NCBI RefSeq assembly: GCF_002242805.1
Contig: NZ_MCGQ01000052.1
Span: 62,001 to 126,000, forward strand
Length of the DNA: 64,000 nt
Reading direction: 5' to 3'
Source: Streptomyces diastatochromogenes
Lineage (GTDB): Bacteria > Actinomycetota > Actinomycetes > Streptomycetales > Streptomycetaceae
Position numbers and translations under genes: made by a program. The notes below the pieces were generated by a model, which saw only the letters and a program-made list of their open reading frames with translations, was not told the origin of the DNA and made no database searches. Position 1 is the first letter of the stretch. Each line of letters begins with the position of its first letter. Positions 33,733-41,510 of the stretch are shown in pieces.

Positions 33733-34470
33733 ATGTGCGAGTCGTCGCTGCCTGGTGGCCTTGTCAATCACGTAGTGCGTATCGGCGCCACCGTGCGCCG
33801 TCCCGCGTCTTCCAGTACGCGGTTCGTCGCCGACTTGTTGAAGTTGCTTGAGGCCAGCGGCTGGCCCGGTGCACCGCGCTACCGCGGCATCGACGAGAAG
33901 GGGCGCGAGGTCCTCACCTACCTCGACGGGCATGTGGCATGGCAACCGCGGCAGCCGCCAGATGTGTACTCCGACGAGAGTCTGCTACGGGTCACGCAAC
34001 TCGTGCGGGAGTTCCACGACCTGACGGCAGGCACGGAACTCGCAGGCTCACATGAGGTCGTCTGCCACAACGACCTCGCGCCGAAGAACACCATCTATCG
34101 ACCTGTCAGCGGCGTCCTAAGCCCGGTGGCCTTCATCGACTGGGATCTGGCAGCGCCAGGCGCGCGCATCCATGACGTCGCCCACGTTTGCTGGCAGTAC
34201 CTCGGGCTCGGGCCAAGCATTGAAGACGTCTCCGAAGCTGCGCGACGGTTGCGGTTGATCGCCGATACATATGAGCTCGTAGACCGGCGTGATCTCGTCT
34301 CGGTGATCCTTTGGTGGCAAGACCGGTGCTGGCGTGGCATCGAGGCTGCTGCCGACTCTGGAGACCTCGCGATGATCCGTCTCCGCGAGGCTGGGGTAGT
34401 GGCAGACGTGCAGCAGGCGTATCAGTGGGTCTTCGAGCACCGGGCCCCTATGGATCGCGCCTTGCGCTGA
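33733..34470 (+). CDS. Aminoglycoside phosphotransferase (APH)-family kinase
   Basis: About 245 residues. The kinase-like signature is VCHNDLAPKNTIY (catalytic HxD and Asn) and VAFIDWDLAAPG (metal-binding Asp). The family phosphorylates antibiotics, sugars or other small hydroxyl compounds; the substrate cannot be told. The start at 33733 (MCESSLPGG) is chosen because homology begins with LPGG; ATG 33709 is an alternative. GC and codon use are less extreme than in neighbours, and a transposase remnant follows immediately, both consistent with acquisition by transfer. Confidence 0.8.
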   Translation: MCESSLPGGLVNHVVRIGATVRRPASSSTRFVADLLKLLEASGWPGAPRYRGIDEKGREVLTYLDGHVAWQPRQPPDVYSDESLLRVTQLVREFHDLTAGTELAGSHEVVCHNDLAPKNTIYRPVSGVLSPVAFIDWDLAAPGARIHDVAHVCWQYLGLGPSIEDVSEAARRLRLIADTYELVDRRDLVSVILWWQDRCWRGIEAAADSGDLAMIRLREAGVVADVQQAYQWVFEHRAPMDRALR

Positions 34471-34489
34471 CTGACTGGGTGTCAGTCTT

Positions 34490-34683
34490 GGACCTGAGTT
34501 CCAGGGCAGGGTGAGGCCGGCGGTGACGGCGTCGCGGTCGCGGTCCATGCCTGCGGCGAGGGTGTGAAGGCTGGGCAGATCGTCCTGCCGGAAGGCTTCG
34601 AGCCAGTCCGCCAGCCGCTTGCCCTTGCGCTCGGTGAGCGTGATCGCGAAGGAGCGGACGTGGCGGGTGAGGGCGTCCAGTTC
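34490..34683 (-). pseudogene. Remnant of an ISL3-family transposase C-terminus
   Basis: Reading leftward from 34683 gives about 64 residues in frame, including SFAITLTERKGKRLADWLE and AAGMDRDRDAVTAGLTLPW, then NSG. This is the end of the ISL3 DDE domain, which in complete transposases continues NSG-x-x-E-G. A stop codon precedes it and the homology ends abruptly at the APH gene. No terminal repeats were found. Confidence 0.7.
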
Positions 34684-34909
34684 TCATGTGGAGGGTAGGG
34701 ACGAAATGGCTTCAGCTGCGGATTCGCGGCGCTTCGAGCGTGGTTGTCCCGCGACGAGCCGGGGAGGTTCCCGGACCTTCGACGCTGGGGGCTGGTTGTG
34801 ACTGAGCACGCTGGTTGGCCGCTCTGAGCATCACGGCCGGCAGCAGGTTGGCGACGCGTTCGGGTACTGCGCCGCGAGACGAGACGGCCCATGCCGCGGG
34901 GCGGGCGGG
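34684..34909. other. Intergenic, no gene recognised
   Basis: 226 nt between the transposase remnant and the MFS gene. Open frames here have no family likeness or ribosome binding site. Confidence 0.4.
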
Positions 34910-36076
34910 TCAGGGAGTACGTCGGGTGCCGGTGCGCCCGAGTGCGGCGGCGAGGAGAAGCGCGGCGATGGCAGTGAGGGTGGTGCCCTGCCAGCCGATG
35001 GTGTTGAGCAAGGGTGCGGCGAGGGCGGTGCCCATGGCACCGATCGTGAAGTACAGCACGAGATAGACGCTGCTGAGGCTGCCGGAGCGTTCAGGGTCGA
35101 GGGCGATGACGCGGCTCTGGTTGGCAGCCTGGGCGGCGAAGCAGCCGGCGTCGAACAGGGCGAGCCCGAGCGCTGTGGCCGGCGGTGTGTCGAGGCCGGT
35201 GACCAGCAGGGTGGTTCCGGCCGCGGCGGCCAGCATGGCGGCGGTGATCACGGTTCGGGAGGTGTACCGGTCGGTGAGGCGTCCGGTGAGGGGAAGAGCG
35301 GCGAAGCCGAGGAGTCCGGCCAGGCTGTACAGGCCGATGGCGGTCGGCCCCAGCGAGTACGGCGGCTGGGCCAAGGTGAGGGCCAGGGCGACCCAGATGA
35401 GGTTGAAGGCGAAGTACCACAGGCCGCCCGTGACCACGGCCCGGCGCAGCTGCGGGTGGTGGCGCAGGAGCGGGGGAAGTGAGGCGAGGGTGGTGCGGTA
35501 GCTGCGGTCGGAGGGGGGTCGTCGCCGAGGCAGGAACGCCGGGGCGGCGATCGCGCCGAGCAGGGCGAGGGCGGCGAAGACGAGGAGCATCTGCCGCCAC
35601 CCGAGGATGTCGCTGAGTGCTCCTCCTGCCAGACGGCTCAGCAGGATGCCGGCCGACATACCGGCGGCCACGGTGGCGACGCCGGTTCCGCGGTGCCCGG
35701 GTGGGGCGGCGCGCCCCGCGATGTTGCCGGCTTGGGCCGCGACGCTGGCGGCGGCGCCGATGAGCAGGTAGGCGGCCAGGAGCGGGACCGGGCCGGGTGC
35801 GGCCGCGGCGAGGGTGAGGGTGGCCGCCAGGGCAATGAGGTGTGCGGTGACCAGGCGGTGCGGAGCGAGGTGGTCGGTGAGGGGGAGCAGGAGGGCGAAG
35901 CCGGTCATGCAGCCGGCGAGCGCGGCGGTCGGCACGAGGCCGATCACGGAGAGGGGGACGCCCAGGTCGGCGGCGACCGCTGTGAGCGCGGGCTGGATGG
36001 CGTAGTTGTTCGAGATCGCCGTTCCGGCTATGGCGGCGAGGAGGAACGTGCCGCCTCGGGGAAGGGGGCGGGTCAC
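34910..36076 (-). CDS. MFS transporter (YnfM/DHA1-like)
   Basis: A 388-residue 12-helix major facilitator beginning VTRPLPRGGTFLLAAIAG, with the first-loop pattern LGVPLSVIGLVPTA. The GTG overlaps the stop of the regulator (GTGA), so the two are translationally coupled. Probably a drug or metabolite exporter controlled by the linked XRE-cupin protein. Confidence 0.87.
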   Translation of the reverse strand: MTRPLPRGGTFLLAAIAGTAISNNYAIQPALTAVAADLGVPLSVIGLVPTAALAGCMTGFALLLPLTDHLAPHRLVTAHLIALAATLTLAAAAPGPVPLLAAYLLIGAAASVAAQAGNIAGRAAPPGHRGTGVATVAAGMSAGILLSRLAGGALSDILGWRQMLLVFAALALLGAIAAPAFLPRRRPPSDRSYRTTLASLPPLLRHHPQLRRAVVTGGLWYFAFNLIWVALALTLAQPPYSLGPTAIGLYSLAGLLGFAALPLTGRLTDRYTSRTVITAAMLAAAAGTTLLVTGLDTPPATALGLALFDAGCFAAQAANQSRVIALDPERSGSLSSVYLVLYFTIGAMGTALAAPLLNTIGWQGTTLTAIAALLLAAALGRTGTRRTP

Positions 36077-36663
36077 GGCTGTATGCCGCGGGTGAGGATG
36101 ACGGCGTAGCGGCACGTGGTGTCAGTGGTGTTGGCGAAGACGCGCTCGGCGGGTGCGCCGAGTTCGATGGTGTCACCCGCGTCGAGTTCGTGGACTGCGT
36201 CGCCGTCGTGGAAGGTCAGGTGGCCGTCGAGCACCCAGACGACCTGGCGTACGAAGGCGAAGGCGGCGGCCGGGTACGGCACGCGGGCACCGGCGGGCAG
36301 GCGGATCTCGGCGATCTCCGCGGGGAAGTGCGGACTGGTGATCTGCCGGCGCCGATAGCCGGTGGCGGGGTCGCGCCACTCTGCCGCGTCGTCCCGGCGG
36401 CGCACTCCGACGACTGCGTCCGTGTCGTCCTGTGTTCCTTCGGCGAGGGCGAGCAGAGAGGCGACGCTGAGCTGGAAGGCGGCCGACAGCTTGCCGAGGA
36501 CGACGGCGGTGGGGCTGCTCTCGCCCCGCTCGATCCGGCTGATCATGGCCTGGGAGACACCGGAGGCGTCCGCGAGCTGGGCCAGGGTCCACCGGCGGCG
36601 TTCCCGTTCGGTGCGGATACGGGCTGCGATCTGCCCCACCAGAGGATCTACTATGTTGGACAT
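36073..36663 (-). CDS. XRE-family regulator with C-terminal cupin domain
   Basis: 196 residues. The N-terminal HTH (IRTERERRRWTLAQLADASG, MISRIERGESSPT) precedes a cupin-2 domain (~residues 115-190; VVWVLDGHLTFHDGDAVHEL). Such proteins sense small ligands and repress adjacent transporter genes. The ATG at 36663 lies within an inverted repeat and only ~30 nt from the divergent acetyltransferase start, so it probably controls both directions. Confidence 0.88.
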   Translation of the reverse strand: MSNIVDPLVGQIAARIRTERERRRWTLAQLADASGVSQAMISRIERGESSPTAVVLGKLSAAFQLSVASLLALAEGTQDDTDAVVGVRRRDDAAEWRDPATGYRRRQITSPHFPAEIAEIRLPAGARVPYPAAAFAFVRQVVWVLDGHLTFHDGDAVHELDAGDTIELGAPAERVFANTTDTTCRYAVILTRGIQP

Positions 36664-36671
36664 GGATCCAA
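36656..36671. promoter_or_regulatory. Inverted repeat over the divergent start region
   Basis: TTGGA-N6-TCCAA spans the XRE-cupin start codon and the upstream region of the acetyltransferase gene. Position and symmetry suggest an autoregulatory operator. Confidence 0.4.
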
Positions 36672-36691
36672 TATATGAGAGAACTCGCGCT

Positions 36692-37180
36692 GTGACAGTA
36701 CGCCCGGCACACCCCGGTGACGCCGAGTCCATCCGCGCGATCCGCAACCACGCGATCGAGCACTCCACGGCCCTGTGGACGCAGACCCCGCAGTCCCCCA
36801 CCGAGGGAGCGGCCTGGCTGGCCACTCACCTGGAGCGCGGCTCGGCATTCGTGGCCGACGTGGACGGCGAGGTTGCCGGGTTCGCGGTCTACGGCCCGTG
36901 GCGAGAGCTGGACGGCTACCGGCATACGGTCGAGGACTCGGTCTACGTCCGCGAGGGGCGGCACGGGCTCGGTATCGGCTTCGCACTGCTCGCCTCGCTC
37001 ATCACCGCGGCGCGCGATGCAGGCCATCACGTCGTCATCGCCGGCATCGAAGCGGAGAACACCTCGTCGATCCGACTGCACGAACGGTTCGGGTTCCACC
37101 ACGTCGGCACGGTGCCGGAGGTCGGCACCAAGTTCGGCCGATGGCTCGACCTGACGATCATGCGACTGCCCCTGACCTGA
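36692..37180 (+). CDS. GNAT acetyltransferase, phosphinothricin acetyltransferase-like
   Basis: About 162 residues from GTG 36692 (VTVRPAHPGD). The middle matches the Bar/PAT-type GNAT pattern: FAVYGPWRELDGYRHTVEDSVYV, then GLGIGFALL (acetyl-CoA loop). PAT relatives acetylate phosphinothricin, methionine sulfoximine or other amino acids. Upstream ATGs at 36653 and 36662 are in frame but collide with the regulator's start. Together with the divergent regulator and MFS pump it looks like a small self-protection cassette. Confidence 0.8.
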   Translation: MTVRPAHPGDAESIRAIRNHAIEHSTALWTQTPQSPTEGAAWLATHLERGSAFVADVDGEVAGFAVYGPWRELDGYRHTVEDSVYVREGRHGLGIGFALLASLITAARDAGHHVVIAGIEAENTSSIRLHERFGFHHVGTVPEVGTKFGRWLDLTIMRLPLT

Positions 37181-37320
37181 GCCGCCGACACAGCGGAGGG
37201 CGCGGAGAAGCTCCGGGTCAGGGGCGGCGCAGGACGGTTCAAAGTGTCTGACTGAGATCTGCGGGTGAGGTTCTGAGCGTCGGACTGCACAGCCCTTGCG
37301 CGCCCTCTCGTCAAGGATTA

Positions 37321-37334
37321 GTTACACGTGTAAC
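37321..37334. promoter_or_regulatory. 14-bp perfect palindrome upstream of the esterase gene
   Basis: GTTACACGTGTAAC lies 59 bp before the esterase start. It is typical of a TetR-like dimer site, but no such regulator gene is adjacent. Confidence 0.55.
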
Positions 37335-37392
37335 ATCTTGCCGGCACGAGACCCCGAGCAGCCGCTGCGGCTGACGACGGAAGGCCCCGGAC

Positions 37393-38331
37393 ATGACCTC
37401 GACCGCGCCCGCCCCGCTCGACACGGGCTGGCCTCCGCCCCCGTTCCTGGCTCCCGCCCCGCCCGTCGTCGACGCCGACGGCGTACGGCACTTCGACGGA
37501 CTGACGTACGCCCGGACTCCCGGCTACCGCCCGCGCCTCCTGGACGTGCACGTACCGGCCACCGAGGGTGCCGTGGCGGCGGTCGTCTGGATCCACGGTG
37601 GCGGGTGGCTGGAGGGCGACCGCCGCTATCCGCCGCCGACCGTGCCCGTGGAGCTGCTGCACGGAGCGGTTCTCGGCGCGGGTCTGGCCCTGGTGTGCGT
37701 CGACTACCGGCACAGCCTCGAAGCGCCGTTCCCCGCGCAGTTGCACGACGTGAAGGCGGCCATCCGGTACGTACGGCGGCACGCCGGTCTCTTCGGCGTC
37801 GACCCGGAGCGGATCGGGGCCTGGGGCGAGTCGGCCGGCGGTCATCTGGCCGCCCTCGCCGGGCTGGTCCGCGCCGACACCGACGGAGCCGCCCTGGAGG
37901 GGCGGGACGGCGTACCGGACGAGGACAGCGGCGTGCGGGCGGTGGTCGACTGGTACGGCGTCTCGGAGATCGAGTCGCTGCTGGCGCAGCCCACCCTGCC
38001 CCCCGTTCCGGGCGGACCCCCGTACCCCGACCCCCTGGCGACCCTGCTCGGCGGAGGAGAGGAGGGCCGGCGGGAACGGGCCCGCGTCGCGAGTCCGGTG
38101 ACGTACGCGGGAGCGGCGGCCGCGCCTCCGTTCCTGCTGATCCACGGCCGGGAGGACCGGGTCGTCCCGTTCAGCCAAAGCGAGGTGCTGGCGCAGGCGC
38201 TCGCGCGGGCGGGCACGGACGCGACGGTGCGCGCCGTGGAGGGGGCCGACCACATCTTCCTCGGCTCCGCGGAAGTGCCCGCCATCGTCGCGGAGAGCGT
38301 CGACTTCCTGCGGCGCCATCTGACCGCCTGA
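37393..38331 (+). CDS. Alpha/beta hydrolase, hormone-sensitive-lipase-like esterase
   Basis: 312 residues. The oxyanion motif HGGGW, the nucleophile elbow GESAGG, an acid in HGREDRVV and a His in EGADHIF give a complete catalytic triad of the HSL/family IV carboxylesterases. No signal peptide, so cytoplasmic. Preceded by a 14-bp palindrome and followed by a long hairpin, it is a single-gene unit. Confidence 0.92.
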   Translation: MTSTAPAPLDTGWPPPPFLAPAPPVVDADGVRHFDGLTYARTPGYRPRLLDVHVPATEGAVAAVVWIHGGGWLEGDRRYPPPTVPVELLHGAVLGAGLALVCVDYRHSLEAPFPAQLHDVKAAIRYVRRHAGLFGVDPERIGAWGESAGGHLAALAGLVRADTDGAALEGRDGVPDEDSGVRAVVDWYGVSEIESLLAQPTLPPVPGGPPYPDPLATLLGGGEEGRRERARVASPVTYAGAAAAPPFLLIHGREDRVVPFSQSEVLAQALARAGTDATVRAVEGADHIFLGSAEVPAIVAESVDFLRRHLTA

Positions 38332-38338
38332 CCCGTCA

Positions 38339-38387
38339 CCGCCTGACCGCGCGGCGCGCGTCGGTACCGCGCCGCGGTGTCAGGCGG
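38339..38387 (+). terminator. Long hairpin after the esterase gene
   Basis: A 9-bp outer stem (38339-38347 with 38379-38387) and a 9-bp inner stem (38350-38358 with 38368-38376), separated by a 2-nt internal loop, lie just after the stop. Confidence 0.85.
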
Positions 38388-38634
38388 ACTCGCGGCGTAC
38401 GAGGCCCCCCGCCGACTACGCACGCACGGCGGCCCTGCTGAACGGGGTCAGGTGAAGCAGCGCTTGAGGTGTTCCTCGATGAGCGACGTGAGTGCGAGTT
38501 CTACCGTGACAGGACGCCACCGTCCGCCCGCGCCGACCGCCGCGCCCCGGCCCGGCCCGGCGTGTCAGCGCGCTGTCAGCGGTCCCTGCCACTGTTGTCC
38601 TCGTGAACGGCACGGGAGACCGGGCCGGGAACGA

Positions 38635-38708
<74 letters not shown>

Positions 38709-38727
<19 letters not shown>

Positions 38728-39680
38728 CTCGACTTCCCCAGTGCGGGCAGGGTCAGCAGGACCAGGCCCAGAGCGAGGACGGCAAGCCCACACCAGGAGG
38801 CGGCCGGCAGGCGTTCATCGAGGACGGTGACGCCCAGGACCGCCGCCACGGCGGGCTCGGCCAGGGTCAGCGTGGTGGCTGCCGACGCCGGGGTGTGGCG
38901 CAGTCCGTGCCCGAAGAGCCGATAGGCCAGGTAGACCGTGAACAGGGCGAGGTACACCGCCACCGCCGCGCCGCGGGTGGTGGCGAGCCAGCGCGTGTCG
39001 ACGCACACCACGAGCGGCAGGACGAGCAGCCCGGCCGCGCCGAACAGCACCCCCATCACCGCGCCGGACGGGTGCCCACGGCTGATGAGCCTGCCGCCGA
39101 TCAACGAGTAGACGGCGTACGACAGTCCGGCGCACGCGGCGAGCGCGACGCCGGTCAGGTCCATGGGCGTGGCGTGCCCGGTGAGCCCGGGGCCCAGCAC
39201 CAGCAGGGTGCAGCCCAGCACGGCGGCCGCGGTGGCGCCGGTCCAGCGTGCGGTCGGCCGGGCCTGTCCGGTGATCCAGGACAGCAGTCCGGCGAAGACC
39301 GGCGCGCTGCCCAGCGCGATCACGGTGGCCACGGCCACGCCGGTCCGGGCCACCGCCGGGTAGAAGGTGACCGGGTAGCCGGCCACCGCGAGCGCGCCCA
39401 GGACGAGCAGCCACCGCTCGGCGCGCGTGCAGGTGGCGGGCAGCGAGCGGGCGCCCCGGGAGGTGAGGAACAGCAGGATGCCGCCGAAGGTGAGGCCGGC
39501 GCAGCCGATGGCCGCCGCCGGTGCGCCTGCCGGTGCCAGAGAGCCGGCGGTCCCGGTCGTGCCCCACAGCACGGCCGAGGTCAGGATGGGCGCGGGGCCG
39601 CCGAGGAGGCCGGTGCGAGATGGGCGCGGGCCGGTGGTGGCCGGGCGCGCGGGAGTCAGAGGGGTGGTGCGGTTCGGCAC
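38709..39680 (-). CDS. EamA/DMT-family transporter
   Basis: 323 residues with ten hydrophobic segments in two EamA repeats (AVLWGTTGTAGSLAPAG near the start; TLAEPAVAAVLGVTVLDERL in the second). Likely exports or imports small metabolites. The GTG start at 39680 has GGAAG upstream. Its last six codons lie inside the T-arm and acceptor of the tRNA-like element on the opposite strand, suggesting the gene end was joined to that element by recombination. Confidence 0.85.
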
Positions 39681-39958
39681 AGTCGTGAACTTCCGTCGTC
39701 GAATGCGTCTGGGATCGGATTCGAAACGGGCGCACGACAGGCCCCCGTCACCGCCCTGTGGGTCGGCCGGGGCCCGGGATCAAACCGTCGGTGTCCTGCG
39801 CCCGGTCAGGCGCAGAGCGGCGGCAGAACGACGTGCCAGTAGCTGTTCACCCGGCGATGGTACCTGCCCGGGATGCGACCGTGAGCGCCCACTCGACGGC
39901 GTGGCCTCTGCGCTGACCTGTGCGGTGAGTGCAGAGGCCCGATCACCTCTCGGGGCTG
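39681..39958. other. Intergenic, no gene recognised
   Basis: 278 nt between the EamA start and the end of the next leftward gene. It must contain the EamA promoter, but I see no strong motif or terminator. Confidence 0.4.
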
Positions 39959-40474
39959 TCAGATCCCGAACGGGGAGGCGTAGCGCACTGTGCCCGTCGG
40001 CAGCGGGTGGGCATCGTCCAGGGTGAGGGCCATCAGGGCTTCGTCCGGGACGTCGATACTCACGCCGCTGCCGTGAGCGGAGGCGCGGGTGAAGCCGAAG
40101 CGCGGGTAGTACGTCGGGTGTCCGAGGACGATGACGAAGTGCTCGCCCATCTCCCCGGCGGCGCTGAGGGCCGCTCGGACGGCGGCTGATCCGGCGCCGG
40201 TGCTCTGGTGCTCGGGCCGCACTGCGACGGGAGCCAGACACAGGGCCGGGGTGTCGTCGACATGGCAGCGGGTCAGCAGGGCGTGGCCGATGAGCCGGCC
40301 GGTCTCGTCGGTGGAGACGATGGACAGGCCGTGGATCCAGGAGGGGTCCGCGCGCAGGGCGTCGACGAGGTCGGCCTCCAGCGGAGTCTCGAACGCGGCG
40401 AGATCGATCTCGCGGATGGTGGCGATGTCGGCGCTCTGCTCGGCGCGGGTGATCCAGTGGTCGCGGGTACGCAT
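39959..40474 (-). CDS. GNAT N-acetyltransferase (YhbS-like)
   Basis: 171 residues. The GNAT core includes LAPVAVRPEHQSTGAGSA (acetyl-CoA loop) and VLGHPTYYPRFGFTRAS, a signature of the YhbS-type subgroup. The acceptor is unknown. It stands alone upstream of the lysozyme gene, in the same orientation. Confidence 0.87.
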   Translation of the reverse strand: MRTRDHWITRAEQSADIATIREIDLAAFETPLEADLVDALRADPSWIHGLSIVSTDETGRLIGHALLTRCHVDDTPALCLAPVAVRPEHQSTGAGSAAVRAALSAAGEMGEHFVIVLGHPTYYPRFGFTRASAHGSGVSIDVPDEALMALTLDDAHPLPTGTVRYASPFGI

Positions 40475-40501
40475 GACGGGATTCTCCCTGCCGACGGCAC
40501 G

Positions 40502-41353
40502 TCAGCCGGTGGCGAGGCTCTTCACCTTGTCCACGGAACCGTTGAACCTGTCGTGGTCCCCGACCGTCGGGCCGGAGGATGTGTATTGCCACATCGTGTA
40601 CGACGACCAGCCGGCCGGCAGCGTCCCCGCCGACGAGGCGTAACGGGCGACCCAGAGCGGGTTGGTGGCACCGAAGCCCGCGTAGTTGCCGGTGCAGTCG
40701 GCCCACCAGCTGGTGGCGGTGTAGATGACGGCGTCGCGGCCGGTGCGGTCCTTGTAGCGGTCCAGGAAGTCACGGATCCAGTCGACCATCCCGGTCTTGG
40801 ACTTGCCGTAGCAGGCGTCGCCGTACGGGTTCCACTCGATGTCGAGCGCACCGGGCAGGGTCTTGGCGTCCTTGGACCAGCCGCCGCCGTGGTCGACGAA
40901 GTAGTCGGCCTGGGTCGCGCCGCCCGTGGTGTCAGGCGTCGCGAAGTGGTACGCCCCGCGGATCATGCCGGCGTCGTTCGAGCCGTCGTACTGCTGCTGG
41001 AAGTAGGGGTTCGAGTAGTACGTGCCCTCCGCGGCCTTCGTGTAGGCCCAGCGCACGCCGCTGTTCCAGAGGGTGTTCCAGGCGACTTCGCCCTGGTAGC
41101 TGGCGACGTCCACGCCTTCGGTCTGCGTCGCGCGGGGGACCGACACGGGGGCATCGTCGTCGGTGGCGGCTTCGCCGTCGTGGGCGAGCACCCCCATGCC
41201 CATGTAGGCGTCGCCTCGGTCGGGTATGGACTCGGCCGCCGAGGGCACGGCAGCGGGGATCGACAGGGTCAGCAGGAGGCCGGTCAGGGCGCTGGCGACG
41301 GACCAGCGTGAGCGGCGGCGGCGAAGGGATTCAGGGCTCGTCACGGGATCCAT
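40502..41353 (-). CDS. Secreted GH25 lysozyme (muramidase)
   Basis: 283 residues. A signal peptide (RRRRSRWSVASALTGLLLTL ... SAAES) precedes a GH25 domain from ~residue 78: GVDVASYQG, YTKAAEGTYYSNPYF, GAYHFA, LDIEWNPYG with the catalytic acid pair, and MWQYTSSG. The enzyme cleaves the MurNAc-GlcNAc bond of peptidoglycan. The ATG at 41353 is preferred because it places the basic n-region at the start. No cell-wall-binding module is present. Confidence 0.92.
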   Translation of the reverse strand: MDPVTSPESLRRRRSRWSVASALTGLLLTLSIPAAVPSAAESIPDRGDAYMGMGVLAHDGEAATDDDAPVSVPRATQTEGVDVASYQGEVAWNTLWNSGVRWAYTKAAEGTYYSNPYFQQQYDGSNDAGMIRGAYHFATPDTTGGATQADYFVDHGGGWSKDAKTLPGALDIEWNPYGDACYGKSKTGMVDWIRDFLDRYKDRTGRDAVIYTATSWWADCTGNYAGFGATNPLWVARYASSAGTLPAGWSSYTMWQYTSSGPTVGDHDRFNGSVDKVKSLATG

Positions 41354-41456
41354 CTGACCCGCAGTCGGTCCCCGCCGCACTCCGTATTCCACCCAACTAC
41401 GCCATTTCGGCAGGGTATCTACGCCATGTGAGTGGCTCGCCCGTCATGTCCGCATG

Positions 41457-41494
41457 GTCATGGGCGGCGCCGGGCAAGGCGCCGCCCATGACCG
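41457..41494 (-). terminator. Hairpin terminator after the M1 peptidase gene
   Basis: A perfect 16-bp stem (41457-41472 with 41479-41494) and 6-nt loop, starting 17 nt beyond the stop of the leftward peptidase gene. Confidence 0.9.
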
Positions 41495-41510
41495 GCCGGT
41501 CCGGTCCGGG

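Noticed and set aside
33501..33767. 88-codon minus-strand open frame before the APH gene
   Set aside because: No recognisable family and no ribosome binding site; it overlaps the likely APH start region.
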